A program made the translations under genes and the position numbers. Shown piece by piece: positions 44,965 through 56,083 of a DNA stretch of 64,000 bases. How positions within the stretch are numbered: position 1 is the stretch's first letter; the number at the start of each line of letters is the position of its first letter. Origin of the DNA: Fen-671 sp963794745 (lineage in GTDB: Bacteria; Actinomycetota; Acidimicrobiia; Acidimicrobiales; Palsa-688); assembly GCA_963794745.1 (NCBI GenBank), contig CAWCEZ010000010.1, positions 372,001 to 436,000 of the forward strand. Direction: 5' to 3'. The notes under the pieces are model-generated. The model had not been told where the DNA came from. It saw only the letters and a list, made by a program, of their open reading frames with translations, and did no database searches.

Positions 44965-46701
44965 CTAAATGCGGACGCCCGGTCGGGGCAACTGGATGTC
45001 CGCTTTCGGCAGTACAAGGTTGTCGACGATTTCCGGCGCGCCTGAGGGCGCGTAGAAGAAGCCCTGGGCGCGATCGCACCCGAGGTCGATCAGCACCTCT
45101 CGCTGGCTCGCGTGCTCCACCCCCTCGGCAACCACCGTGAGGTCGAGCGCATGCGCCACGACGATGATGGCGGAGACAACAGCTCGGTCTCTTTGGTCGG
45201 TAACCAGGCCATCGATAAAAGACTTGTCGATCTTGACGAAGTCGAGCGGGAACTGGCGCAGGTAAGCGAGCGACGAGTAGCCCATGCCAAAGTCGTCAAG
45301 GCCTATCTTGACCCCGAGCGCCCGTAGGGAGCGCAGCCCGGTCATCGCCGAATTCGATGCTTCCATGAGGATCTGTTCGGTCACTTCGACTTGAAGGTCA
45401 CCGGGAGGCACGTTGTTGGTCTTGAGCTGGTCGACGACCGCCTGGCGAAAATCGACGTCGGCTAGGTGCCGGGCTGTGACGTTGACGGCGACTCCGCCGA
45501 ACTTGGCCCCGAGCCGACTACGCCACGCCCCGGCTTGCTTTACCGCGTCTGCGAGCACGACCTCGTCGATCGGGATCAACAACCCGGTCTCCTCGGCCAC
45601 ACCGATGAACGAATCAGGAAGCCGCAGGCCGTCACCCGTATCACGTATCCGGACGAGGGCTTCGGCACCGACGGGGTAGCCGCTCCTAATGTCCACCATC
45701 GGCTGGTACTCCACCACGATGCGGGACTCGTCTAGGGCACGCCGCAACATGCGCTCTGTGACCATGCGTTCGACGGCGGTGGTCCGAAGCTCCTCGTCGA
45801 ACACGGCCACCCGGTCGCGGCCCTTGTCCTTCGCCCGGTACAGAGCCAAGTCGGCCTCGGAAAGCAGTTCGACGCCGGTTCGCTGGCCGTCGGCAGTGCA
45901 GGCGACCCCGATGCTCATGGTGCAGCTGAACTCGTCACCGTCGAGGCGGAACGGCTTGCGCCCATCTTCGATGATCCGGTTGGCCAGCGTAATGGCGGCG
46001 GCTTCGTCGGTGACCCCTTCGGCCACGAGGACGAACTCGTCGCCGCCCAGGCGGGCCAACGTGTCAGCCGGGCGGAGGTGGTGCGTCAGGCGCTCCGCTA
46101 TCTTCAGCAGCACATCGTCGCCGATGCGGTGACCGAGCGAGTCGTTGATGACCTTGAAGTGGTCGAGGTCGAGGTAAAGCACCGCCAGCATCCCTTGGTT
46201 GCGACCGAGGCGGCGGATGCCCTGGTGCAACCGGTCCATCAGCACGGTCCGGTTCGCCACCCCCGTCAATGGGTCAGTGGTCGCCTGGAGCTCAAGTGCG
46301 GCGGTCTGCTTTTGGCGCTCGGTAATGTCACGCACCGTGTTCACCACGACTTCAGCGTCACCGAGTGCCGCGCGCCTGGATGTCGCTTCGACCCAGCGGT
46401 AGGAGCTGTCTTTGCAGCGGAAGCGGTAGCTGACGGTGACGGGCTTAAGCAGCGCCCGCGCCGAGCGGCTCGCCCGGAGCGTCGTCACATCGTCGGGGTG
46501 CACGAGGTCGTCCTCGCTCATGCCTATTAGCTCGTCCGGCTGCCAGCCGAACATCTCCTGAGATGCGGCGGAGCAGTACAGGTACTGCCCGGCCAAGTCC
46601 ACCACGGTGCTCAGGTCACCTGACGTGGCCACAAGGTCCGGGTAGTCCAGCCCGCCCGCCTTACGCTTGCTCTTAGTCTCATCGTCTTGTTGCTGGCCCA
46701 C
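44965..46701 (-). CDS. PAS-GGDEF-EAL cyclic-di-GMP enzyme
   Basis: 578-residue cytoplasmic signalling protein. PAS domain (about 25-130) ends in VVNTVRDITERQ. GGDEF domain (about 140-300) has the intact motif LARLGGDEFVLV and an inhibitory RxxD site (RPAD, five residues before). EAL domain (about 315-565) has the signature AEALVRI, plus DDFGMGYSSLAYL and KIDKSFIDGL, so both cyclase and phosphodiesterase sites look competent. No membrane helix. GTG 46701 is preceded by AAGGTGA. It converges on iolD with about 20 bases between; no other c-di-GMP gene is near. Confidence 0.94.
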   Translation of the reverse strand: MGQQQDDETKSKRKAGGLDYPDLVATSGDLSTVVDLAGQYLYCSAASQEMFGWQPDELIGMSEDDLVHPDDVTTLRASRSARALLKPVTVSYRFRCKDSSYRWVEATSRRAALGDAEVVVNTVRDITERQKQTAALELQATTDPLTGVANRTVLMDRLHQGIRRLGRNQGMLAVLYLDLDHFKVINDSLGHRIGDDVLLKIAERLTHHLRPADTLARLGGDEFVLVAEGVTDEAAAITLANRIIEDGRKPFRLDGDEFSCTMSIGVACTADGQRTGVELLSEADLALYRAKDKGRDRVAVFDEELRTTAVERMVTERMLRRALDESRIVVEYQPMVDIRSGYPVGAEALVRIRDTGDGLRLPDSFIGVAEETGLLIPIDEVVLADAVKQAGAWRSRLGAKFGGVAVNVTARHLADVDFRQAVVDQLKTNNVPPGDLQVEVTEQILMEASNSAMTGLRSLRALGVKIGLDDFGMGYSSLAYLRQFPLDFVKIDKSFIDGLVTDQRDRAVVSAIIVVAHALDLTVVAEGVEHASQREVLIDLGCDRAQGFFYAPSGAPEIVDNLVLPKADIQLPRPGVRI

Positions 46702-46772
46702 CGTGCACCGTCACCTTCGGCGAATGTCTCGTCAAGATCCGGCGGCGCAAAGTCTGGACCGCAGCTAGTCCT

Positions 46773-46797
46773 AGTGTCCTAATACTGACTAGACACT
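46773..46797. promoter_or_regulatory. Inverted repeat upstream of the GGDEF-EAL gene
   Basis: AGTGTC and GACACT (6 bp each) flank 13 bases about 72-96 bases before the GTG of the PAS-GGDEF-EAL gene. It could be an operator; no regulator is suggested. Otherwise 46702-46942 shows no gene. Confidence 0.3.
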
Positions 46798-46942
46798 GTA
46801 CCACGTCAGCACGGAGAGCATTGGTCCACCTACAAAATGACCGCATTGCGTCGGTCCGAACAGGAAAACCGAGAAACCGGGACGCTCCAGCAGCCGCTAG
46901 CAGATGAGGATGGGAGGCCGCGCATCGCCTTGAACAGGAGAA

Positions 46943-47528
46943 CTACTGAGCGGCCCGTTGGGCGACCGCCAACAGCTCTTCGGTTACCCGCTGACGAGTC
47001 AGGTCGACCATGTCCCAGGTCCCAGCTCGGCCCGTGGAGTTGCCGCCGGCGCCTCGCCACATGTCACCTTCGTCGACCTGTACCTTGAGCGCCTCGACAT
47101 CGGCCTCCAATTGGAGGTACGGATAGCGGTCCAGGTGCGGTTCCCCCACGATCTCGCCCTTGAGCGACATCCACAGCGCTAAGCGAGGGTTCCGGAAACG
47201 CGCTTCACCACCCGGGTGCTCTTCGATCAGGCCTCCCCCGCCAAGCTGGCAAAGGCGCTCGAGGACGGCTGTCATCGCCGGCTTGACCTCCATCTCGCAG
47301 GCCAGCGGCAAAGTCCTCCAGGAACTTCTGTGCGGCCTCCCGGCGGTCCGTGGTCAGCTCGGAGGCCCGGCGGTCGCTCTCTGCCACTGCCGCCACGATC
47401 GGCCCGAGGGCAGCCAGCAAGTCATCACCCACAACTACCTCTACTTCGCCCACGACGACGGGAGCTGCAGCGGGCCCCGCTCCGTCTACTGGACGAGAAC
47501 TCGTCGGCAATGAAGATGAGACTGCCAT
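46943..47528 (-). CDS. Conserved-looking hypothetical protein, frameshifted
   Basis: Not recognised. ATG 47528 (AAGGG upstream) opens Ser/Pro/Ala-rich residues, then a helical stretch VGDDLLAALGPIVAAVAESDRRASELTTDRREAAQKFLEDFA. A one-base shift at about 47310 joins this to CEMEVKPAMTAVLERLCQLGG, LIEEHPGGEARFRNPRLALWMSLKGEIVGEPHLDRYPYLQLEADVEALKVQV, and an Arg/Glu-rich end. Total about 194 residues, soluble, acidic, mainly helical. Divergent from ftsH. Codon use in both halves is like its neighbours, which supports a real gene. Confidence 0.5.
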
Positions 47529-47671
47529 GGGGACCCTTCGATCCGGCACCTTGCCGCCAGACCGAGTGTGGGACGCGCGCGGGAAGCCTAATTGGATCGT
47601 ACCGGCACATCATCGGGTAACAAGCTCGGCACGAGCAGTGAGACCAGCTCACGAGGCCCCTGGGGCGGGGT

Positions 47672-49753
<2,082 letters not shown>

Positions 49754-49907
49754 ATGGCCGCGCTTATCTTGCGGGGCTACATCAAACGGGGTATGATGGG
49801 GTTCGGCACAACTAAAACCCAAAGTGCCGGGCCAGCCCTCACTGGCCGGGACGGTACTCCAGACCCTGGTGGCGTGAAATTTGTATTGCCAGAGTTAGGA
49901 GAACGCC

Positions 49908-50431
49908 ATGGCACGTGCCGGGTCTTCCTTCTTCACCGTCACTGATCGACCCCCACCCCCCGGAGTTGGGCCTGAGACAGGTCCCACCATTATCTGGCTT
50001 CGCGGCGAGCACGACATCGCAACGGATGCCGACCTGCGCCGCACTTTGGCGCGCGCCATCTCGCTCAACAACGCCGCCATTGTGGTCGACCTGAGCAAGG
50101 TGGAGCTCATGAGCGCGTCGACGCTCGGGGTGATCGTCGCAGCTTGGAACGACCTCCGGCAGCAATCACGCTCGTTGACCATGCGGGCCCCTCACCCCAC
50201 GTCCGGCGCGTCATCAGCATTTGCGGCCTACACAACCTTCTCAGCGCGGAGGAACGCGACCGAATGGCGGGAGTACCGAGAAAGGGCCTCGGATCGTGGG
50301 TGACAGTAGCCGAGGGCGAGCGCGGAAGCGGGCAACTCGGCCCGTCCACGGCCTCGGCAAAGCGCGACCCGGTGTGTGTCGGCCAGTCCCCGGCCTGGCG
50401 AGAGCCCGGCCCGGACAAAATGCCAACGTGA
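49908..50431 (+). CDS. STAS-domain anti-sigma-factor antagonist, frameshifted
   Basis: SpoIIAA/RsbV-like protein that, when unphosphorylated, frees a sigma factor from its anti-sigma kinase. Core: TIIWLRGEHDIATDADLRRTLARAI, then VVDLSKVELMSASTLGVIVAAW, where Ser71 is the likely phospho-acceptor; the neighbouring positions deviate from the usual D-S-S/T-G. A base missing at about 50190 (in CCCC) splits it; restored, it reads RAPSPHVRRVISICGLHNLL, the usual end of the STAS fold. AGGAGA lies before ATG 49908. A 40-residue tail after the fold is unlike the family and could be a frame artefact. No anti-sigma gene is adjacent. Confidence 0.8.
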
Positions 50432-50620
50432 TTTCCACACAAGGTGTTCTTACCCACATATGGCTTGATTTAGCCACGAAATAATTGTGGGCGTCGCGGT
50501 GCAACACTCGTAGAGCGGAAGTGTGCCAACCGGAGCGATTGGGTACAGGAAACCTCTGAGACCTGCGACCTAGTTGGTTGCGAGCCAAAAAGGGCCTCGC
50601 CAGCGAAATGGGGAACGCGA

Positions 50621-50893
50621 ATGTCTAGAGGAACTGGGACGGGTCTGATCGGCTTCGGGATCGTACTTGTCGTCATCGGCGCCGTCCTCAAGTTCGCGGT
50701 TACCGTTACGACCACCGGTTTCAACATAAATGCCGCCGGCGTGATCCTTTTGGTAGTAGGGATCATCTCGGTTGTCATCGGGGGGGCTCTTTTCGGTGCC
50801 GGTGCTAATCGGCACACGACAACCCGGGAGAGCGTCCACAACACGCCCAGCGGCAGCGAGCGCGTGGTCGAACAACACGACGTGATGCCCTGA
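50621..50893 (+). CDS. DUF6458-like small membrane protein
   Basis: 90 residues with two membrane helices (GLIGFGIVLVVIGAVLKFAV and GVILLVVGIISVVIGGALF), a short loop and a polar tail. This pattern matches the actinobacterial DUF6458 family; function unknown. The 190 bases before it hold no gene. It converges on a small Cys-rich gene, with 30 bases between. Confidence 0.7.
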   Translation: MSRGTGTGLIGFGIVLVVIGAVLKFAVTVTTTGFNINAAGVILLVVGIISVVIGGALFGAGANRHTTTRESVHNTPSGSERVVEQHDVMP

Positions 50894-50923
50894 TTTAGGG
50901 CCGACCGTGTCGCGTAGCGAGGG

Positions 50924-51106
50924 CTAACGTCCCAGGGAGAGCGGGGCTACAGGCGGTTCACGGTGAACTGATGGAAGAAGGATGTCCTCGCAGGGAGGGC
51001 AAAGCGCCCAATCGGTCTGGAAGTAAAGGTTGGGGTCGCCGTCGAACTCGCACTGGCAGCGGCCACAACGCCGTTTTGGTAACGACGGTACTTCTTCGCC
51101 GTTCAC
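50924..51106 (-). CDS. Small zinc-ribbon-like protein
   Basis: 60 residues from GTG 51106. CGRCQCEF and CPPCEDIL give two CxxC pairs about 20 residues apart, so one zinc site is likely. Tyr/Phe/Trp between them (YFQTDW) suggests a folded core. Not assigned to a family. Lies between a DUF6458 gene and the galM gene (same strand as galM). Confidence 0.5.
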   Translation of the reverse strand: MNGEEVPSLPKRRCGRCQCEFDGDPNLYFQTDWALCPPCEDILLPSVHREPPVAPLSLGR

Positions 51107-51230
51107 CGGGGTGGTCCTGAGACTGCAGGTTGGGCTCGCACGGGGCCCTCGATCCTCCCCGTCTGACAGGGGCTACTTTTGCCCAATATTTAGGCCTATT
51201 TGCAGCCTACCATCCTCACGGCTTTTCGGC

Positions 51231-52352
51231 TCAGGGACCACACGTGAGCTCGAAGACAATGGTCTCCTCGAACCTGTCCCCCGGGAGCAGAACGGTCGAG
51301 GGGAACTCCGGCCAATGCGGCGAACCCGGGAAGTGCTGCGCCTCGAGCGCGAACCCGTCGCTCTGGCGATAGGTGTTCCCGCCCTTGCCCGTAAACGCAC
51401 CGTTGAGGAAGTTGCCCGAGTAAAACTGAAGCCCTGGTTGCGTTGTATGAACTGTCAGAGCCCGCCCCGACTTGGGGTCGACGACTGTCGCTGCGTGCAC
51501 GAGGGAGCGTGCAACGGGCTTGTTCAAAACCCAGTTGTGGTCGTACCCCTGAGCGATGACCAGCTGGGGGTGTGCGTCCCTGATCCTTTCGCCGATGGCT
51601 CTTGGCTCACGGAAGTCAAGAGGGGTCCCGGAAACGGTGAGGATCTCGCCCGTCGGCGCCAGCGCATCGTCCACGGGCGTATAGCTATCTGCGTTCAGGT
51701 ACAACACCTGGTCGTAGACCGTTCCGGACGACTCGCCCGCCAGGTTCCAGTAGGTGTGGTTGGTCAGGTTTAGGAACGTCGGTGCATCCGTCTCCGCCTG
51801 TAGCTTCAGCTCCAGCCGGTTGTCGTTTCCCAAGGTATAAGTAGCGACCGTGCGCAGCCTCCCTGGGAACCCCATTTCCCCTGACGGGCTCACGTACTCC
51901 AGCCGCACCCCCGCCGCACCATCAGCTCGCACGACCGTTGAGGCCCACACTTTTTGGTCAAATCCCACGTCCCCACCATGGAGCGCGTTGGTCCCGTCGT
52001 TAGTCGGTACCGAGTAGAGCTGCCCCTCGATCTCCAAGCGCCCACCCGCGATGCGGTTCGCATAGCGGCCTATCAATGCCCCGAAATACGGCCCGAGCCC
52101 TTCGGGGTTGGCGGCCGTGCGAGGCGAGTTGTACCGGACGTAGTCCTCCAGGGCCCTGAAACCCAGCACAATGTTACGGCGTTCACCAGCTCGGTCCGGG
52201 AACAGCAACGACTCGATTATCCCGCCGTAGGTGAGGACCGCTACTTCTGTCCCGAAGCTGTTTACGAGGAAGTAACGACGGACTTGCTCTCCTCGCACCT
52301 CACCAGCCGCCTCGGACCTCACCTCGGGCGAAGACATTGTTGCGGGATCCAT
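51231..52352 (-). CDS. galM: Aldose 1-epimerase (galactose mutarotase)
   Basis: Interconverts alpha and beta anomers of galactose or other aldoses. 373 residues, beta-sandwich. Signatures: VAVLTYGGIIESLLFPDR, GRYANRIAGG, TNDGTNALHGG, LNLTNHTYWNLAG (His) and the C-terminal FALEAQHFPGSPHWPEFPS with the catalytic Glu. ATG 52352 is favoured over the upstream TTG 52358; neither has a clear ribosome site. It is 44 bases after the MFS gene and on the same strand. Ties in with GH36 and xylose genes in the window. Confidence 0.93.
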   Translation of the reverse strand: MDPATMSSPEVRSEAAGEVRGEQVRRYFLVNSFGTEVAVLTYGGIIESLLFPDRAGERRNIVLGFRALEDYVRYNSPRTAANPEGLGPYFGALIGRYANRIAGGRLEIEGQLYSVPTNDGTNALHGGDVGFDQKVWASTVVRADGAAGVRLEYVSPSGEMGFPGRLRTVATYTLGNDNRLELKLQAETDAPTFLNLTNHTYWNLAGESSGTVYDQVLYLNADSYTPVDDALAPTGEILTVSGTPLDFREPRAIGERIRDAHPQLVIAQGYDHNWVLNKPVARSLVHAATVVDPKSGRALTVHTTQPGLQFYSGNFLNGAFTGKGGNTYRQSDGFALEAQHFPGSPHWPEFPSTVLLPGDRFEETIVFELTCGP

Positions 52353-52396
52353 GCTCAATGATGCCCGATATATCTTGGCCGCCAGAGGATCTCGCC

Positions 52397-53519
52397 TTAC
52401 GACGCGGCCACCGCCCGAAGCCGCGCTTGGGCCAGCCGTCCCTTGACCGCCACGCTGACGGCCACCGAAGCAAACACGATGACGGTGGCGGCGGCGAAGG
52501 TCGTCCGAGTGCCGAAATGCTGGAGCACAACGCCACCGACCGCGGATCCTCCGGCTATTCCTATCTGGGTGCCCCCGGAGAGCCAGCCGAACGCTTCGAC
52601 CGCTCCGGCCGCCGGGGCCAGTTTCCCTGCCAAGTTGTAAATGGCCGCGAGAGACGGCACAAGCCCGAGCCCTGCAACGAACAACAATGGGTAGAGAAGG
52701 GCGATATCAGGGACCGCTATGACCAATAGCAGCCCGGACCCCGAGGCTCCGAGCGCCCCCATAAGGCCGTTCTCGCCCGCTGCATTTATGCGGGTGCCGG
52801 CGCAGAGGCCACCGGTGATAGCTCCGAGGCTCCACACGGCCAGCAAAAGCCCCGACTGACCCGGGACCTTATGCGCCGTGGCAAAGCCCACAACTCCGAT
52901 CTGGACCATTGCACAGCCAAAAATAAGCAACAAGCTGACCAACACGAGCCAGAAAAGAGCTGGGCTAGCGGCCGCGAGCGGCACCGGCCCGACGGCGCTG
53001 CGGGGCACTGACCGCCGAGTGCAGGGCGACGGCCAGCGTGCCGACCAAGCTGAAGATGGCACTTGCGACCAAGGGTAGCGCCGTGCCACCGAGGGTGCCC
53101 AGTACGGCCACCAACGCCGGGCCGGCCACAAAGGTCAATTCCTGCAGCGTGGAGTCGATCGCATAAAGGGCGTCGCTGTTGCCGCCCTCCACCAAGCGGG
53201 GCCACAAAGAGCGGACAGCCGCGCTGACCGGGGGGGCGCCTGCTCCAGCTACAAAGGCGACACCGGCCATCTCCCATGTGTCGTGGACGGGCACGGCGCT
53301 GAGCGCCAGGAGGCCAACCGCGCTGGCCACCGCCGTTACCACAAGGATGTTACGGCGCCCGAAGCGGTCCGCCAAACGTCCCCATACAGGGCTGCCGATG
53401 GCACAAGCGACCACGTAGCAAGCGGTTATTGCACCGGCTTCGCTAAAGGACCCGCTCGCATGCGATATACGCAGCACGATGGCCAGCCCGGCCATAGCCA
53501 AGGGCAGGCGCGCCACCAA
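52397..53519 (-). CDS. MFS transporter, frameshifted
   Basis: Major facilitator with about 12 helices, about 390 residues when joined. N-terminal half contains GSPVWGRLADRFGRRNILVV, the loop 2-3 motif (G-x-L-a-D-r-x-G-r-r). The frame shifts at about 53000 in a CG-rich run; joined, it reads SAPQRR to GPVPLAAASPALFWLVLV. The second half holds AVWSLGAITGGLCAG and GWLSGGTQIGIAGGSAVGG. The start is unclear; in-frame codons before 53519 (VTVYSTVLRAPGVLWLITTSL) look like the real N-terminus but begin with GTC. Substrate unknown. Follows the malic enzyme gene directly. Confidence 0.85.
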
Positions 53520-53582
53520 GGAGGTGGTGATCAGCCAGAGGACACCCGGGGCCCGCAGGACAGTCGAGTAAACGGTGACCGC

Positions 53583-55033
53583 CTATTGCGGCTCGGACCA
53601 GGTCGGGAAGGACGTTCCCTGATCTGGCGGGGCGGCCGCGTGCTCAGAGGCCCACGCCTCGGCGACCGCGGCAGCAACCTGCTCATGGACCTTGGGCTGG
53701 AACATCGAAGGCACGATGACCCCGAGGCCAAGCTCCTCGTCGCTAACGCAAGCGGCGATCGCACGCGTGGCAGCCTGCTTCATTGCGGGCGTCACGTAGG
53801 AGGCCCGGACGCTCAAGGCTCCTCTGAAGAATCCCGGGAAACAAAGTGAGTTGTTTATCTGGTTCGGGAAGTCGCTCCGGCCGGTCGCGATGACGGTGTC
53901 CGGCGCGAGCTCCTCGGCGAAGACCTCAGGATCGGGGTTGGCCAGCGCGAACACGACCGGCCTTTTGGCCATGTCGGCCAACCAGGCGGGGTCGACGGAG
54001 CCGCGCAGCGCCGTCCCGATGAACAGGTCCGCGCCGCTCAGCGCGGCACGCAGCGTCGTGATCCCACGCGGGTTGGAGCGCGCCGCTATCCGGGCGTGGT
54101 GCGGAAGTGAACCGGGGCCGTCGGTCAGGGCCCCGTCCCGGTCGAACACGACCAGGTCGGGCACCCCGGCGTCAAGCAGGGCCTCGGCTATTGCGGTGCC
54201 AGCCGCCCCGCAGCCGACCAGCACGACGTGCAGATCGTGGATGTCGCGCCCGGTGAGGCGGCAGGCGTTCAACACTGCCGCCATCACGACGATCGCCGTG
54301 CCGTGCTGGTCGTCGTGGAAAACCGGGATATCCAGCCGTCGCTGCAGCTCCATCTCCACTTCAAAGCAGGCGGGCGCGGCAATGTCCTCGAGGTTGATCC
54401 CGCCGAAACCGGGGGCGACCGCGGCTACGGCATCGATGAGCGCCTCAGTCGAGTGGGTGTCAAGGCAGATCGGGTACGCGTTCACGCCGGCAAAATGCTT
54501 GAAGATCAGCGCCTTGCCCTCCATCACCGGGAGCGCTGCGAGGGGCCCGAGATTGCCCAGGCCGAGGACGGCGCTGCCGTCTGTGGCGATCGCCACGGAC
54601 GTGCCCTTCGCCGTTAGGGCCCACGCGTCAGCCGGCCGGCGGGCGATCGCACTGGCTACCCGCCCCACACCGGGGGTATAGGCGAGCGACAGATCCTGGC
54701 GTGTGCGGACCGCCACTCGCGGGGTCACTTCGATCTTGCCGCCGAGGTGGTAGAGAAAAATTCGGTCAGAGACATGGCGGACGCGCGACTGGCCCCGAGA
54801 GCCTTCGTGACGGCCGCAACATGCTCCTCGCTGGCTGCCTGCAGGGTCAGGTCGACCGTGGTCCCGGCGGCGGCCACCTCCACCAGGTCCATACCGACGA
54901 CGACCCCTCCGGCGGATGTCACCGCCTGGGCCAGGCGCGACAGCAGGGCCGGGTGGGGTGGCGCCAAAACTCGGACGGTTACCGTGTAGCTAGCGCCGGG
55001 CGGCGGAGAGCCGACCGCTGGTGAGTTCGCCAT
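53583..55033 (-). CDS. Malic enzyme with N-terminal ACT domain, frameshifted
   Basis: Oxidatively decarboxylates malate to pyruvate. The N-terminus (ATG 55033) carries an ACT domain, YTVTVRVLAPPHPALLSRLAQAVT...AGTTVDLTLQA, as usual in actinobacteria. At about 54783 the frame shifts by one base in a CGCGCG run; then comes VSDRIFLYHLGGKIEVTP and the catalytic part: AYTPGVGRV, TDGSAVLGLGNLGP with catalytic Lys in MEGKALIFKHF, EDIAAPACFEVE (metal), HDDQHGTAIV, and NAD-binding VVLVGCGAAGTAIAEALL. About 483 residues total. Co-directional with the MFS gene that follows. Confidence 0.9.
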
Positions 55034-55070
55034 ATCGCTCAGTCTGGTGCTGTACCTGGGCCTTGCGCAA

Positions 55071-55943
55071 TCAACTCGTGGCTTGGCCCGTCGCAAGGAC
55101 GCCCCTCAGCGTCCCACCAAGGACCAGGCGGAGGTCATCTGGGGTAAAAAACGGGCAATGGGCCCGGACAGCTTCGAGCGACTGGCGGTAGGTGGTGTAG
55201 GGCTTGGAGGCGGCAAAGTCCGAGCCCCAACAAAGCCGCCCAGGCCCGTAGGCGTCAAAGATCCGCGCCAACAATTCGACGGCGTCCGGCCAGGGATAGT
55301 CCCAACCACGAGCGGACACGTAGTGGAACCCGGCGACCTTGATGTAAATGCTCGGGACCGCTGCGCAAGCGAGCACCTCGGCCAGCCCTGACGGCCCCGT
55401 CCCGTCCCCGGCGTGAACGCCCCCCAGGGTATGGCAAAGCACCGGGACGCTCGGGTTCCTGCCGGCGAGGGCGCGAAGGTCGGCGTACCAGGCGGGGCGA
55501 ACGGCGAGGCTGACGAGGAGCCGTGCCTCTGCTGCGACCCTGAACAGGCCGTCAGCCTCGTCGCTCAGGAGCCAACCGTCATTTTTCTCCCCGAGGTAGT
55601 GCGTGAAACCGGCCAGGTGATAGCGCTCGGCGGCCGCCCTGAGCCGGTCTGCGCTGCCCGGTGCGTGGTAGGTCGACTGCCATCTACAGTCGATATCAGC
55701 CAGGACGTGGAGCCTGTCGGGGTGGTGCTCGCGCGCAGACGCGACGTAGTCGACATTGTCAGCGTTGTCCCCGATCGATGCACAGACAACAGCGGCCTGC
55801 TCGACCCCGTTCAAGGCCATCTCGTAGAGGAGCTGGTCCACAGTGCCTCGGGAGCCTTCGTCAGGGACCGGTGGCGGATAGGGCCACCGGCGCCAGGCGT
55901 GACAGTGGCTATCGAGGATTGCACCGCCGGCAGCGGTAGCCAT
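55071..55943 (-). CDS. Amidohydrolase-2 family metal-dependent hydrolase
   Basis: 290-residue TIM-barrel enzyme. ILDSHCHAWRR holds the metal-binding HxH; VLCHTLGGVHAGDG gives another His; LCWGSDFAASKPY supplies the last Asp. Related to 2-pyrone-4,6-dicarboxylate lactonase and lactone hydrolases such as fuconolactonase. Divergent from xylA, so a sugar-lactone substrate fits the region, but family members also act on aromatic acids. ATG 55943 has no strong ribosome site. Confidence 0.82.
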   Translation of the reverse strand: MATAAGGAILDSHCHAWRRWPYPPPVPDEGSRGTVDQLLYEMALNGVEQAAVVCASIGDNADNVDYVASAREHHPDRLHVLADIDCRWQSTYHAPGSADRLRAAAERYHLAGFTHYLGEKNDGWLLSDEADGLFRVAAEARLLVSLAVRPAWYADLRALAGRNPSVPVLCHTLGGVHAGDGTGPSGLAEVLACAAVPSIYIKVAGFHYVSARGWDYPWPDAVELLARIFDAYGPGRLCWGSDFAASKPYTTYRQSLEAVRAHCPFFTPDDLRLVLGGTLRGVLATGQATS

Positions 55944-56029
55944 CGTGGCGATGCGACGAGACTAAACACCGCTGCGATCATCCTGTCAAGCGTGCCCGCC
56001 CTAGAGCCGGGGCGCCGCCTGGTGTAGGG

Positions 56030-56050
56030 TTTGTTGTTGATAACGACAAA
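56030..56050. promoter_or_regulatory. Palindromic operator before xylA
   Basis: TTTGTTGTT-GAT-AACGACAAA is a 21-base palindrome with 8 of 9 pairs, 34-54 bases before ATG 56084. It resembles known ROK-type XylR operators with TTTGTT...AACAAA arms. The ROK gene just beyond xylA is the likely binder. Confidence 0.65.
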
Positions 56051-56083
56051 TCTGGTTGGTCACGAGAAAATATGGAGGCACTG

